64,000 nt of DNA, from the NCBI RefSeq assembly GCF_004368785.1, contig NZ_SODM01000001.1, forward strand, positions 1,364,001-1,428,000, read 5' to 3'. This document shows positions 51,989-60,001 of the stretch, piece by piece; the first letter of the stretch is position 1; each line of letters begins with the position of its first letter. This DNA is from Flavobacterium sp. 270 (GTDB taxonomy: Bacteria > Bacteroidota > Bacteroidia > Flavobacteriales > Flavobacteriaceae). A model generated the notes under the pieces. It saw nothing but the letters and a program-made list of their open reading frames with translations. It was not told where the DNA came from and made no database searches. The position numbers were made by a program, and so were the translations under genes.

Positions 51989-52389
51989 TTCTTTGAATTT
52001 AGAAAAACATCATAATCCCGAATATAATCTGATTCTTCAAAAACATCTGAAGCAAAAACCAGACAAACTGCGCCAGAAGAAAAGTTTTCTAATTCTCTCC
52101 AAATTCCTTTCGGAAGATGCAAACCAACATTGGGTTTATTCAATAGAAAGCTTTTTTTATCAGTTCCGTCATTTACCGTAACTTCAAAACTTCCGCTTAA
52201 AGCGATCAAAACCTCGTGTTGCTCAATGTGTGAATGTCCACCACGAAAAGCAGAACTTGGAACATCAAAAAGATAATAAACACGCTTGAATTCAAACGGA
52301 AGAATTTCGTTTTGAATAAAAGCCAAATTACCGCTTAAGTCTTCTACAACCGGAATTTTGATTAACGATATATCTTGAATTGTAGTCAT
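51985..52389 (-). CDS. fdtA: dTDP-4-oxo-6-deoxyglucose-3,4-oxoisomerase (FdtA-like cupin)
   Basis: 134-residue cupin of the FdtA/QdtA/WxcM C-terminal class, which moves the keto group of dTDP-4-oxo-6-deoxyglucose to C3 for later amination. Visible signatures: FEFKRVYYLFDVPSSAFRGGHSH (His pair), HEVLIALSGSFEVTV, and LHLPKGIWRELENFSSGAVCLVFAS. With the FdtB-like aminotransferase and a hexapeptide acyltransferase in the same locus, the set fits synthesis of dTDP-3-acetamido-3,6-dideoxyhexose (Fuc3NAc or Qui3NAc). RmlA and RmlB, needed for the precursor, are not in the window. Which epimer is made cannot be read. Confidence 0.82.
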   Translation of the reverse strand: MTTIQDISLIKIPVVEDLSGNLAFIQNEILPFEFKRVYYLFDVPSSAFRGGHSHIEQHEVLIALSGSFEVTVNDGTDKKSFLLNKPNVGLHLPKGIWRELENFSSGAVCLVFASDVFEESDYIRDYDVFLNSKK

Positions 52390-52412
52390 AATTTTATTTT
52401 CCTAATTCTATA

Positions 52413-52550
52413 TTTAACACATAGAAACATAGTCACTGTATGTTAAAAAAAGGCGTTTCACTTGTATACAAACACATAGCTATGTGTGAGAAACGAGTTT
52501 CTTTTTACTACCTTTCAAAATCTAAAAAACCTATGTTTCTATGTGTTAAA
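52413..52550. repeat. Palindromic repeat with 20-bp perfect arms
   Basis: TTTAACACATAGAAACATAG at 52413-52432 is the exact reverse complement of 52531-52550. The interior has further symmetry: GCGTTTCAC near 52452-52460 against GTGAGAAACG near 52484-52493, around the palindrome CACATAGCTATGTG. It fills the gap between the second GT4 gene and the FdtA-like gene. Confidence 0.8.
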
Positions 52551-52566
52551 CATTTTTAAGCCTTAA

Positions 52567-53670
52567 TTATTCAATATGTTTTTGCAATAAATCCATCCAT
52601 AAATCACCTATTTTTTCTAATGAAAAAGGTTTTATGCTTTCGAATGTGTTTTCTTTAATTTCATGGTATAAAACTTCATCTAAAACCAATAAATTCATTG
52701 CTTCAGTCAGCTTTTCCCAATTTTGATTTTCGACTAAAATACCATTTTTTAGATTTTGAATCATATCTCTCGGGCCAAAATCACAATCAAAAGAAACAAC
52801 CGGAGTTTTACATGCTAAAGATTCTAAAATAACATTCGGAAATCCTTCATTTTTACTGCATAAAACCAAAAAACGAGCTCTTTTCATAAATTGAAATGGA
52901 TTGTTTTGATAACCCAATAAATGTACAAACTCAGAAACTTCGTTTTCTAAAATAATTGTTTTTAGTTTTGATTGATCGCCTTCGCCAATAATCACTAAAT
53001 GTATATTTTTTTGCGATAAAATAGATTTTCCGTAACTGGAAATTAATTTATCAAACTGTTTAATCTCATTTTCGTATTGTCCGACCGCGAGAATAAAATC
53101 GAAATTTAGTTCTATTTCTTCATCCTGTTTTTCGAGAATTTCTTCTAGATAAACGGGATTCGGAATTGTGACTACATTTTTTAATTGATGTTTCTTTTCT
53201 ATCAGTGATTTCATTTCTTCGCCAAGCGCAACATTTGCCAGACAATGATTATACATTAATCGCGTAAGCCACGAATTATTAGGCATATAATGATCGATCA
53301 GAAAACTGTGAATGGTAAAAATTGTCGGCGCATTATAAATAAACCGTGCCAAAATAAGTTCCTGAAGAATCTTGGTTCGAAATCTAAAATCAATAATAAA
53401 ATCGAATTTATTACTTTGCAAATAATCGTTTAAAGCTTTGAGGCGCTTTGCTTTATTAAATAATCCGTTGCTGTTATTTTTGAGTAAACCGAGATTGACC
53501 AATTTTCCTGTGTAGGGAAAACTGACTTCGTTTAAAACAATAATAATATCAATTTCGAAACCTTGTTTTGCTAAGAAAAGAGACAAATTTGCCATTACTT
53601 TATCGCTCCCGCCTCCGCTTAAGCGATAACCTATTAAAGCAATTTTCTTCTTTTCGTTCGACAATATCAT
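52567..53670 (-). CDS. Family 4 glycosyltransferase
   Basis: 367-residue GT-B enzyme. N-terminal loop KIALIGYRLSGGGSDKVMANLSLFL. The C-terminal domain has ILAVGQYENEIKQFDKLI, LLGYQNNPFQFMKRARFLVLCSKNEGFPNVILESLACKTPVVSFDCDFGP (GT4 E-x7-E motif) and GILVENQNWEKL. Closest in layout to the GT4 at 50906; the two may act in sequence. It is divergent from a GT2 gene with 48 bases between starts. Confidence 0.92.
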   Translation of the reverse strand: MILSNEKKKIALIGYRLSGGGSDKVMANLSLFLAKQGFEIDIIIVLNEVSFPYTGKLVNLGLLKNNSNGLFNKAKRLKALNDYLQSNKFDFIIDFRFRTKILQELILARFIYNAPTIFTIHSFLIDHYMPNNSWLTRLMYNHCLANVALGEEMKSLIEKKHQLKNVVTIPNPVYLEEILEKQDEEIELNFDFILAVGQYENEIKQFDKLISSYGKSILSQKNIHLVIIGEGDQSKLKTIILENEVSEFVHLLGYQNNPFQFMKRARFLVLCSKNEGFPNVILESLACKTPVVSFDCDFGPRDMIQNLKNGILVENQNWEKLTEAMNLLVLDEVLYHEIKENTFESIKPFSLEKIGDLWMDLLQKHIE

Positions 53671-53718
53671 ACTTGATTTCTTATTTTCGTATCAAATATA
53701 TAACTCTTTAAAAACAAT

Positions 53719-54618
53719 ATGCAAGATAATTCATTGGTAACCATTATTTGTTTGTGTTATAATCACGAGAAATATGTTGTCGAAAGTTTACTTTCGGTGA
53801 TCCATCAGAATTATCCTTTTGTTGAATTGATTATCGTGGATGACTTTAGCAAAGATCAATCTGTGGCAACGATTTTGAAATGGATTAAAGATTATCCGCA
53901 AGTTCAATTTATTGCTAATGAAACGAATTTAGGAAGTACAAAATCGTTTAATAAAGCTTTAAAATTAGCCAAAGGTGATTTTATAATTGATTTGGCTACT
54001 GATGATGTTTTACTACCAAATTGTGTTTCTTTACAGCTAAAAGCTTTCAAAGAAAGCCCATATAAAAACCTCGGAATTGTTTACGGAAACGCCGAATTAA
54101 TTACCGAAAACAGCGCATTTGATTCTTATTATTTTCCTGTTGATTCTCAGAAAAAGACAATTGAAAAACGAGAAACGGGCGATATTTATTTAAGTGTTAT
54201 TTCTGGCGGAAATAGTATTTGTTCGGTTTCTTCGATGGTAAAAAAAGCAGTTTTTGATGATCTGAATGGTTATGACGAAAATCTGGCTTATGAAGATTTA
54301 GATCTTTGGATTCGGGCTTCACGAAAATATGAAGTTGATTTTATTGATGAAATTTTGATTCAGAAAAGGATTTCGACTGATTCTTTGGGAACGCATTTTT
54401 TCATTAAAAATGATGCAAGATCTAAGAAAATTAATTTCTCTACTTATTTGATTATCAAAAAAGCTATTACTTTAAATAAATCAAAAATAGAACACAAAGC
54501 TATTTTAAAAAGAATGCATTTTGAAATGATTTTGGCTTATAAAACAGCTGATTATAAATTGTTATTGAAGTATGTTTTATTGGAAATCAAACAGCGTTTT
54601 AAAATATTTTTTGCTTGA
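53719..54618 (+). CDS. Family 2 glycosyltransferase
   Basis: 299-residue GT-A enzyme: VTIICLCYNHEKYVVESLLSV at the N-terminus, IIVDDFSKDQS (first Asp motif), DLATDDVLLPNC (metal-binding DxD-type), and YEDLDLWIRASRKYEVDFIDEIL (ED motif region). No membrane helices. The only plus-strand gene within this part of the locus. A palindromic repeat follows its stop. Confidence 0.92.
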   Translation: MQDNSLVTIICLCYNHEKYVVESLLSVIHQNYPFVELIIVDDFSKDQSVATILKWIKDYPQVQFIANETNLGSTKSFNKALKLAKGDFIIDLATDDVLLPNCVSLQLKAFKESPYKNLGIVYGNAELITENSAFDSYYFPVDSQKKTIEKRETGDIYLSVISGGNSICSVSSMVKKAVFDDLNGYDENLAYEDLDLWIRASRKYEVDFIDEILIQKRISTDSLGTHFFIKNDARSKKINFSTYLIIKKAITLNKSKIEHKAILKRMHFEMILAYKTADYKLLLKYVLLEIKQRFKIFFA

Positions 54619-54646
54619 TTTTTTGTTATTTTTTGTCCCAAGTTTA

Positions 54647-54728
54647 TCATTGCGAGGAACGAAGCAATCTCATTTGCAAGATCAACTTTGTGCTATTATT
54701 AGTGAGATTGCTTCGTTGCTCGCAATGA
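54647..54728. repeat. Second copy of the 25-bp-arm palindrome
   Basis: Arm 54647-54671 (begins TCATTGCGAGGAACGAAG) pairs with 54704-54728 with one mismatch (G for C in the right arm). The left arm agrees with the inner element at 42033-42057 over its shared 22 bases. It lies between the convergent GT2 and acyltransferase genes. Confidence 0.88.
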
Positions 54729-54737
54729 CATACTTCA

Positions 54738-55484
54738 CTAAATCGTCAGAAAATCATCTAATTGTTGCTTTTCTCCATGCCAGTCTCTCGTAATATTATT
54801 ACGGATTAATTTTGCGGGAACACCGCCAATCAAGATATTTTCGCCTAAATTTTTATAATCTTTTGTGCATAAACTATTTGATGCAATCGTACAGAAATTT
54901 GGCGTTTGAGTTCCTTTTAAAATGGAAACTCTATTACTTACAAAATTATAGTTTCCGATAAAAATCGGAGCTGATTTCTGAAGTTTTTCACCTGTTTTAG
55001 TGTCAATTAAATCATGAAAATTAGTGTCGATAATTTGACATTCGGCACCGAAACGCGCATAATCGCCAAGAATAATTTTTTCGGTACAAATTAGTTTTGC
55101 ATTTGAGGCCATCGAAGCCATATTTCCTAAAACACAAAGTGCATTTTCGCCCACAAAAACAAAATAATCTTTCCCGAATTGAAACTTTCCTTTAAAAACT
55201 AATTTTCCCTGAATTACAATTTCGGCAATTCCTTTGTGAACTGTATTTAATTCGTAAGGCTGTCCAAAACCAATCATTCCTTTCTGAATGTTTCCGTCTA
55301 TTTGGATTTCACCAATTATAGATGTGAATTTTACTTTTCCGTAAAAGAAAACGGGCAGTTTTTTTGCTGTCGCGAATGGAAACTTTTTGAAATTAAAATA
55401 CAGTGTTTTGGTCCAGTTTACCGAATAGTAAAATTGGAGTTTGTGATAAAAAGACCGGCATTGTCTGTAACTATTTCGAATCAT
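54738..55484 (-). CDS. Left-handed beta-helix (hexapeptide) acyltransferase
   Basis: 248-residue enzyme with LbetaH repeats over the second half: NMASMASNAKLICTEKIILGDYARFGAECQIIDTNFHDL (catalytic His in the NFHD stretch), IFIGNYNFVSNRVSILKGTQTPN, GGVPAKLIRNN. The N-terminal half is beta-rich and may be another helix turn set. It may O- or N-acetylate a sugar; in the presence of FdtA- and FdtB-like enzymes it could fill the FdtC role, although FdtC enzymes are usually shorter. Its start overlaps the flippase stop by 14 bases. Confidence 0.82.
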   Translation of the reverse strand: MIRNSYRQCRSFYHKLQFYYSVNWTKTLYFNFKKFPFATAKKLPVFFYGKVKFTSIIGEIQIDGNIQKGMIGFGQPYELNTVHKGIAEIVIQGKLVFKGKFQFGKDYFVFVGENALCVLGNMASMASNAKLICTEKIILGDYARFGAECQIIDTNFHDLIDTKTGEKLQKSAPIFIGNYNFVSNRVSILKGTQTPNFCTIASNSLCTKDYKNLGENILIGGVPAKLIRNNITRDWHGEKQQLDDFLTI

Positions 55485-56970
55485 TTTGATCGCTTTTTTT
55501 CTGAATTATGAACATCAGCATTTCTTTTAAATTCATCTTTTTATTGATTTGAGACAAACTAAAACCCAAAGAAACGAAAATCATTACTGTCAGCAAACTG
55601 TATTTTACGATTGGATTTTCTATTAACCGAATAAAAAAAGTAAGCAGACAAATGATAAAGCAAAGGAAATACAGTAAATAAAAATCTGCATCAAAATAAA
55701 AATCATATCGTTTTTTGGTGATGATTTTTAATCCGATAAAATGAAATAAAAAGTACAGACAAAAACTAAAACCTAAGCCTTCTAAATCGTAAAAATAATA
55801 TCCTAAAACATTCATTACTAAAGATAAAACATTAAATCCGACGGCAGTTTTTATAAACATTTTAGAATCTCCTTTGGCAATTAAAATAAATCCCATTGAC
55901 CAGGAAACGGCTCTGAAAAGCATTCCTAAAATCCCGAAACAAACCATTGGGATTATTTCGTTGAATTTCGGCGTATAAATTACTTTGATCAAAACTGGAA
56001 TCAACGTTAAAAACAGCACAATGATAGGCGTTATAATCAATATTGAAATAAAAGCTTGTTGTTGCACACTTGACCTAATTTTCTCGTTATCAATATTAAT
56101 AGACGCTAATTTCGGAAAATAATCGGTACTCATTACGGTAAAAATAATTCCGACATAAGAATTGAGCAATGTAAAACCTGCGTTGTAAAATCCGACTTGA
56201 TCTAAACCTCCGTTTTTGCCAATGTAAATCTGAATTAGATACGTTGATAAAAGCGTTAAAACACTGCTTATAGTCAGCATAAAACCCAATTTTACAATCG
56301 ATTTACTTTCAAATAAAAAATCTGATTTTGAAATTTCTTCTCGTTCCGTATTTATTTTATTTGAATAATAAAACGAGAAAATTAAAGATGCTAAAGATGC
56401 AATTATTATGGTTGGAAGTATGGCATCAATCTTTAAAAACATATAAAACGGAATGGAAAAAAGCAATCCGAATAAATTGCCATACAAATTGGCTTTAGCT
56501 AAAAATTGTAATTGTCTTAAACCTTGCAAAACGGCTAATTGTCCGGAAGACAATTGTTTAAACAATACAATAATTGACAGGATAATAAAGGAATAAGTCT
56601 GACTTGAATCTCCGAAAGTAATGATGCTTAATAGTTTCGAGAAAAAAATCGTCAAAATCATGCCGAATAATCCGGTAAAAAAAACGATCCTTTTTACAAT
56701 TTGAATGATTTTAGAAGCGCTTTTTAAATCTTCATTTTTATAGTTTTCCGAGATATTTTTTACTGCGCTGGTTTCGATTCCTAAACCCGAAATACTGCTT
56801 ATTAATCCTAAAGTAGAATTCAATAAAGCAATTATTCCCATTCCGGCGGGACCGATAAAAACGGCAATTAATTTGGTTCTGATGACAGAAATAAGGATCG
56901 AGAAAAACTGAACGCCTCCAAAAAGTGAAGTCGTTTTTAGAATTTGCTGATATGATTTTTTATCAGACAC
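55471..56970 (-). CDS. O-antigen/polysaccharide flippase (Wzx-like, MOP superfamily)
   Basis: 499-residue inner-membrane protein with about 12-14 helices (first: LFGGVQFFSILISVIRTKLIAVFIGPAGMGIIALL). The length, the N-terminal FGGVQ...ISV...TKLIA pattern and locus context fit a translocase that flips lipid-linked repeat units to the periplasm. The start codon is GTG (56970), four bases after the aminotransferase stop; no ATG occurs before residue ~44 inside the first helices, so GTG must be used. Confidence 0.88.
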   Translation of the reverse strand: MSDKKSYQQILKTTSLFGGVQFFSILISVIRTKLIAVFIGPAGMGIIALLNSTLGLISSISGLGIETSAVKNISENYKNEDLKSASKIIQIVKRIVFFTGLFGMILTIFFSKLLSIITFGDSSQTYSFIILSIIVLFKQLSSGQLAVLQGLRQLQFLAKANLYGNLFGLLFSIPFYMFLKIDAILPTIIIASLASLIFSFYYSNKINTEREEISKSDFLFESKSIVKLGFMLTISSVLTLLSTYLIQIYIGKNGGLDQVGFYNAGFTLLNSYVGIIFTVMSTDYFPKLASINIDNEKIRSSVQQQAFISILIITPIIVLFLTLIPVLIKVIYTPKFNEIIPMVCFGILGMLFRAVSWSMGFILIAKGDSKMFIKTAVGFNVLSLVMNVLGYYFYDLEGLGFSFCLYFLFHFIGLKIITKKRYDFYFDADFYLLYFLCFIICLLTFFIRLIENPIVKYSLLTVMIFVSLGFSLSQINKKMNLKEMLMFIIQKKSDQNDSK

Positions 56971-56974
56971 GAAA

Positions 56975-58120
56975 CTAATATTGATTTAAAATCCTGATGA
57001 TAAAACTCACCTCATCATGCGTTAAAACAGGACTTATCGGCAGGCTTAAAACTTCGTTATGAATCTTTTCGGTAATTGGGAATGACAGCTTATTCCAATC
57101 TTTAAACGCTTTTTGTTGGTGTGGCGGAATTGGATAATGTATAATCGTTTGTATTTGATTGTCAGTTAAATATTGCTGTAAAGCTTCTCTATTTTCTGTT
57201 CGAATAACAAATAAATGAAACACATGATTTTCTAAAAAATCCCAAAATGGAAGTATTATTTTGTCGTTTTTTATTTCTGATAAATAGCGTTTTGCAATCT
57301 TTCTTCGTTTGTTATTATCACTGTCTAAATTCGGTAATTTTAGGTTTAAAAATCCGGCTTGAAGTTCGTCTAATCTTGAATTTACACCAATATATTCGTT
57401 ATGATATTTTTGTTCTGAACCGTAATTTCGAAGTGAAAAAATTACTTTTGCTAATGCTGTATCGTTTGTTACTACTGCGCCGCCGTCGCCTAAACAGCCC
57501 AGATTTTTTCCTGGATAAAAACTGTATGCAATTGCAGATTTTAGATTGTAGATTTTAGATTTTTGATCATCTTTGTCATTTGGAATTTGGGATTTTAAAA
57601 TATTGGAATTTCCCCCAACTGCTCCATGCGATTGTGCTGCGTCTTCTACAACCAATAAATTGTTTTCTAATGCAATTTTATTGATTTTATCCATTTCTGC
57701 CAATTGTCCGTATAAATGAACAGCCAAAATAGCTTTTGTTTTTGGCGTTATTTTTTCTTGAATTAAATCGGGATTTATGTTGTAGGTTTCTAGTTTTGGC
57801 TCGACCAAAACGGGAACTAAATCGGCTCGTAAAATGGCTAAAATACTCGCAATATACGTATTTGCAGGAACGATAACTTCATCGCCTTTCTGGAGTTTTC
57901 CTAACTCGATATAACCTTTAAAAACCAAAACTAAAGCATCAAATCCGTTTCCAACTCCGATGCAGTAATCGGCTTTGCAATATTTAGCGAAAGCTTTTTC
58001 GAATGTTTCCACTTCTTTTCCTAAAATATACCAGCCGTTGTTTAAAACCAATTTCAGTTTTTCTTGAAATGCGGTTTCATACGGTTCGTTTATTTTTTTT
58101 AGGTCTAAAAATGGTATCAT
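56975..58120 (-). CDS. fdtB: DegT/DnrJ/EryC1 sugar aminotransferase (FdtB-like) with repeat-derived insert
   Basis: 381-residue PLP enzyme that aminates a keto-sugar nucleotide. Family motifs: MIPFLDLKKINEPYETAF, GVGNGFDALVLVF, VIVPANTYIASILAI, VVEDAAQSHGAV, and the PLP lysine K205 in YSFYPGKNLGCLGDGGAVVTND. Next to an FdtA-like isomerase it most likely acts on dTDP-3-oxo-6-deoxyhexose. Residues 171-195 between HGAVGG and the SFYPGKN block are longer than the family norm by roughly 16 residues and are Lys/Asn/Ile-rich; the DNA there (57536-57610) is like the intergenic low-complexity repeats. Its ATG overlaps the stop of the upstream FemAB-like gene (TAATG). Confidence 0.87.
   Translation of the reverse strand: MIPFLDLKKINEPYETAFQEKLKLVLNNGWYILGKEVETFEKAFAKYCKADYCIGVGNGFDALVLVFKGYIELGKLQKGDEVIVPANTYIASILAILRADLVPVLVEPKLETYNINPDLIQEKITPKTKAILAVHLYGQLAEMDKINKIALENNLLVVEDAAQSHGAVGGNSNILKSQIPNDKDDQKSKIYNLKSAIAYSFYPGKNLGCLGDGGAVVTNDTALAKVIFSLRNYGSEQKYHNEYIGVNSRLDELQAGFLNLKLPNLDSDNNKRRKIAKRYLSEIKNDKIILPFWDFLENHVFHLFVIRTENREALQQYLTDNQIQTIIHYPIPPHQQKAFKDWNKLSFPITEKIHNEVLSLPISPVLTHDEVSFIIRILNQY
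57536..57610. repeat. Intergenic-type repeat inside the aminotransferase coding sequence
   Basis: On the minus strand it contains AAATCTAAAATCTACAATCT and CCCAAATTCCAAAT units. The first closely matches the plus strand near 44846-44873 (AAATCTAAAATCTACATTCT), and the second the AAATTCCAAATTCC unit near 34970. It is in frame and adds about 25 codons. Confidence 0.65.
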
Positions 58121-59067
58121 TATAAACTTATTTTATAAAAATCCTGATTGTAAACGGTACAGCCTAATTCTTGTTTTTGCTTTAAAAGTCCCGTGTGATA
58201 GCCTTTTTCATTTTCGTCATTTACGATTCCCATATCAAAAAAGTGTTTTCCTTCGCGTTTGTATTTTTCAATCAAATTAATGAATAAAAAATCAAGTGCT
58301 CTTACTTTTTCTCCTTTTTCTGAAGTGGCGCCGTATTGTGATTTTATGACGTTTTCGGTTTCAAAAATGGTAATTCCGGCAATAATTTCATCGCTTTGAT
58401 AAACAGAAAACTGTTTTATATTTTCGGGAAATTTATGTTGTAATAGAGTGATTTCTTCTTTTGTATGAACTGGTTTTGCTTCGAATTTTTCCAGAAGTCT
58501 TGGTGCTAAAATTATTTCCCAAAAGGGAGTAAAATCTTCTTCTTCAACAATATCCAAATCCAGATTTTCGATTCTTCTAAAATGTTTGAGTTTACTTTTT
58601 GATATTTCTAAAGGTAATTGAAGATTTACGGCCAGATTCATTTCTTTGTGATGGAGAACTGCATTTCTTTTAAACAGAAAAAAGTCCATTTCGTTATTCC
58701 CTTTGGGGAAATAAAAATGCGGAATTGGCTTGTAATAAAAGGTTTCTATTTTATTTTCTTTCAAAAAAAACAAAATCTGATCTAAAATATTCTCAACTTG
58801 TTCTGCTTTTAATTTATTTAAAAACACCAAACCTCCGTACGTTAAACCTTGATGAGAATGTACCGAATTTCCGTTTTTATTGGCTGGTAAAACAGCTTTT
58901 AATTTTTCATTTTCAAATATTAAAAGCGAAAAATCTTCGAATCGATCTTTATGATATTCCATAAAATCACGCTGAAACAAAAATGTTGCATTTTTGGCAT
59001 GCGAAATAAAATCATTCCAGATTTCTGCATCGTTTTGATTGTATTTTTTTATGGTATATAATATCAA
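58120..59067 (-). CDS. FemAB/GNAT-like acyltransferase
   Basis: 315-residue cytoplasmic protein with a FemAB-type double-GNAT fold: NATFLFQRDFMEYHKDRFEDFSLLIFENEKLKAVLPAN, GLTYGGLVF, and C-terminal KSQYGATSEKGEKVRALDFLFINLIEKYKREGKHFFDMGIVND. In polysaccharide loci such proteins are often thought to acylate sugar amines. It seems to start at TTG (59067): conserved N-terminal sequence (YTIKKYNQNDAEIWNDF) precedes the first internal ATG by ~35 residues. First gene of the minus-strand run leading to the aminotransferase and flippase. Confidence 0.78.
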   Translation of the reverse strand: MILYTIKKYNQNDAEIWNDFISHAKNATFLFQRDFMEYHKDRFEDFSLLIFENEKLKAVLPANKNGNSVHSHQGLTYGGLVFLNKLKAEQVENILDQILFFLKENKIETFYYKPIPHFYFPKGNNEMDFFLFKRNAVLHHKEMNLAVNLQLPLEISKSKLKHFRRIENLDLDIVEEEDFTPFWEIILAPRLLEKFEAKPVHTKEEITLLQHKFPENIKQFSVYQSDEIIAGITIFETENVIKSQYGATSEKGEKVRALDFLFINLIEKYKREGKHFFDMGIVNDENEKGYHTGLLKQKQELGCTVYNQDFYKISL

Positions 59068-59082
59068 TATGTTTATTTTTTT

Positions 59083-59207
59083 GCCACAAATTTCACGAAT
59101 TACACCGATTAATTTGTCGCGTTAAAGTTTTTTCTGTTATTGATTTTTACTTAAAATTCTACTAACTTATTTGAATTAAAGTCTTGTAAATTAGTGAAAT
59201 TCGTGGC
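59083..59207. repeat. Dispersed palindrome related to the one at 42699-42820
   Basis: Arm 59083-59101 (GCCACAAATTTCACGAATT) pairs with 59189-59207 with two mismatches in 19. Its ends GCCAC...GTGGC and the ACGAATTACAC segment are shared with the inner element at 42699-42820. It fills the gap between the TRIC-type gene and the FemAB-like gene. Confidence 0.75.
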
Positions 59208-59216
59208 ATTCTTTTT

Positions 59217-59819
59217 CTATTTATGATCAAAGGCTTTTAAATGCCATTTGTATTTTACGGCCATTAATCGTATTGAAATGATTACCAAAGAAGTGGCTAA
59301 ATATAAAACATCATTGTTTAAGTTTAGTTTTTTCAAAATAAAAAATACAATTCCTCCAAAAATACAAATTGTAGCATAGATTTCTCTTCTAAAAATGGTT
59401 GGAATTTCATTACACAAAATATCACGCGTAACACCTCCAAAACAAGCTGTCATGGTTCCTAAAGCGATACAAATTACAGGATGAAGTCCGATTGAAATTC
59501 CTTTTTCGAGACCTATTAAAGTGAAAACTCCAAGTCCGATGGTGTCAAACAAAAATAGCGAAGTTCGCAGTTTATCAAACTTCTTTCTGAAAAGAATTGC
59601 AAGTCCAAAACCTAGAATAATTACGTAAACATATTGCAGATTAAGCATCCATCCTACTGGCGTTCTGCCTATTAAAATATCGCGAAGTGTTCCGCCGCCA
59701 ACTGCCGTAACAAATGCAATGATAAAAACACCAAACGGATCTAGTTTTTTATGCATTGCCGTTAAAGCGCCGGACATGGCAAACGCCATCGTTCCGATAA
59801 TATCTAATAAGTGAAACAT
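59217..59819 (-). CDS. TRIC-type cation channel family protein (YadS/UPF0126)
   Basis: 200-residue inner-membrane protein with seven helices made of two inverted repeats. Each has the family glycine motif: AVGGGTLRDILIGRTPVGWM in the first and ACFGGVTRDILCNEIPTIFRREIYA in the second. Bacterial homologues form trimeric potassium-permeable channels by structure; the physiological role is unclear. A neighbour of, not part of, the polysaccharide locus. Confidence 0.92.
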   Translation of the reverse strand: MFHLLDIIGTMAFAMSGALTAMHKKLDPFGVFIIAFVTAVGGGTLRDILIGRTPVGWMLNLQYVYVIILGFGLAILFRKKFDKLRTSLFLFDTIGLGVFTLIGLEKGISIGLHPVICIALGTMTACFGGVTRDILCNEIPTIFRREIYATICIFGGIVFFILKKLNLNNDVLYLATSLVIISIRLMAVKYKWHLKAFDHK

Positions 59820-59869
59820 TCTTTTTTGAGTTACAAAGGTTCAGAGGTTCAAGGGTACAAAGTTGAACT

Positions 59870-59990
59870 AAATATGTTGAAAAATCAATTTCAATTTCAA
59901 AATTCAATTTCAAAAATCAATGGCAATTTCAAAAATCAATTTCAATGGCAATGTAAAAAATCAAATTTCAATTATAATTTATAACTCATA
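59870..59990. repeat. CAATTTCAA low-complexity repeats
   Basis: Repeated units such as CAATTTCAAAAATCAATGG (about 59910 and 59928) and AATTTCAATTTC fill the gap upstream of the TRIC-type gene. No gene or clear hairpin is seen here. Confidence 0.6.
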
Positions 59991-60001
59991 ACTTAATCAT
60001 T

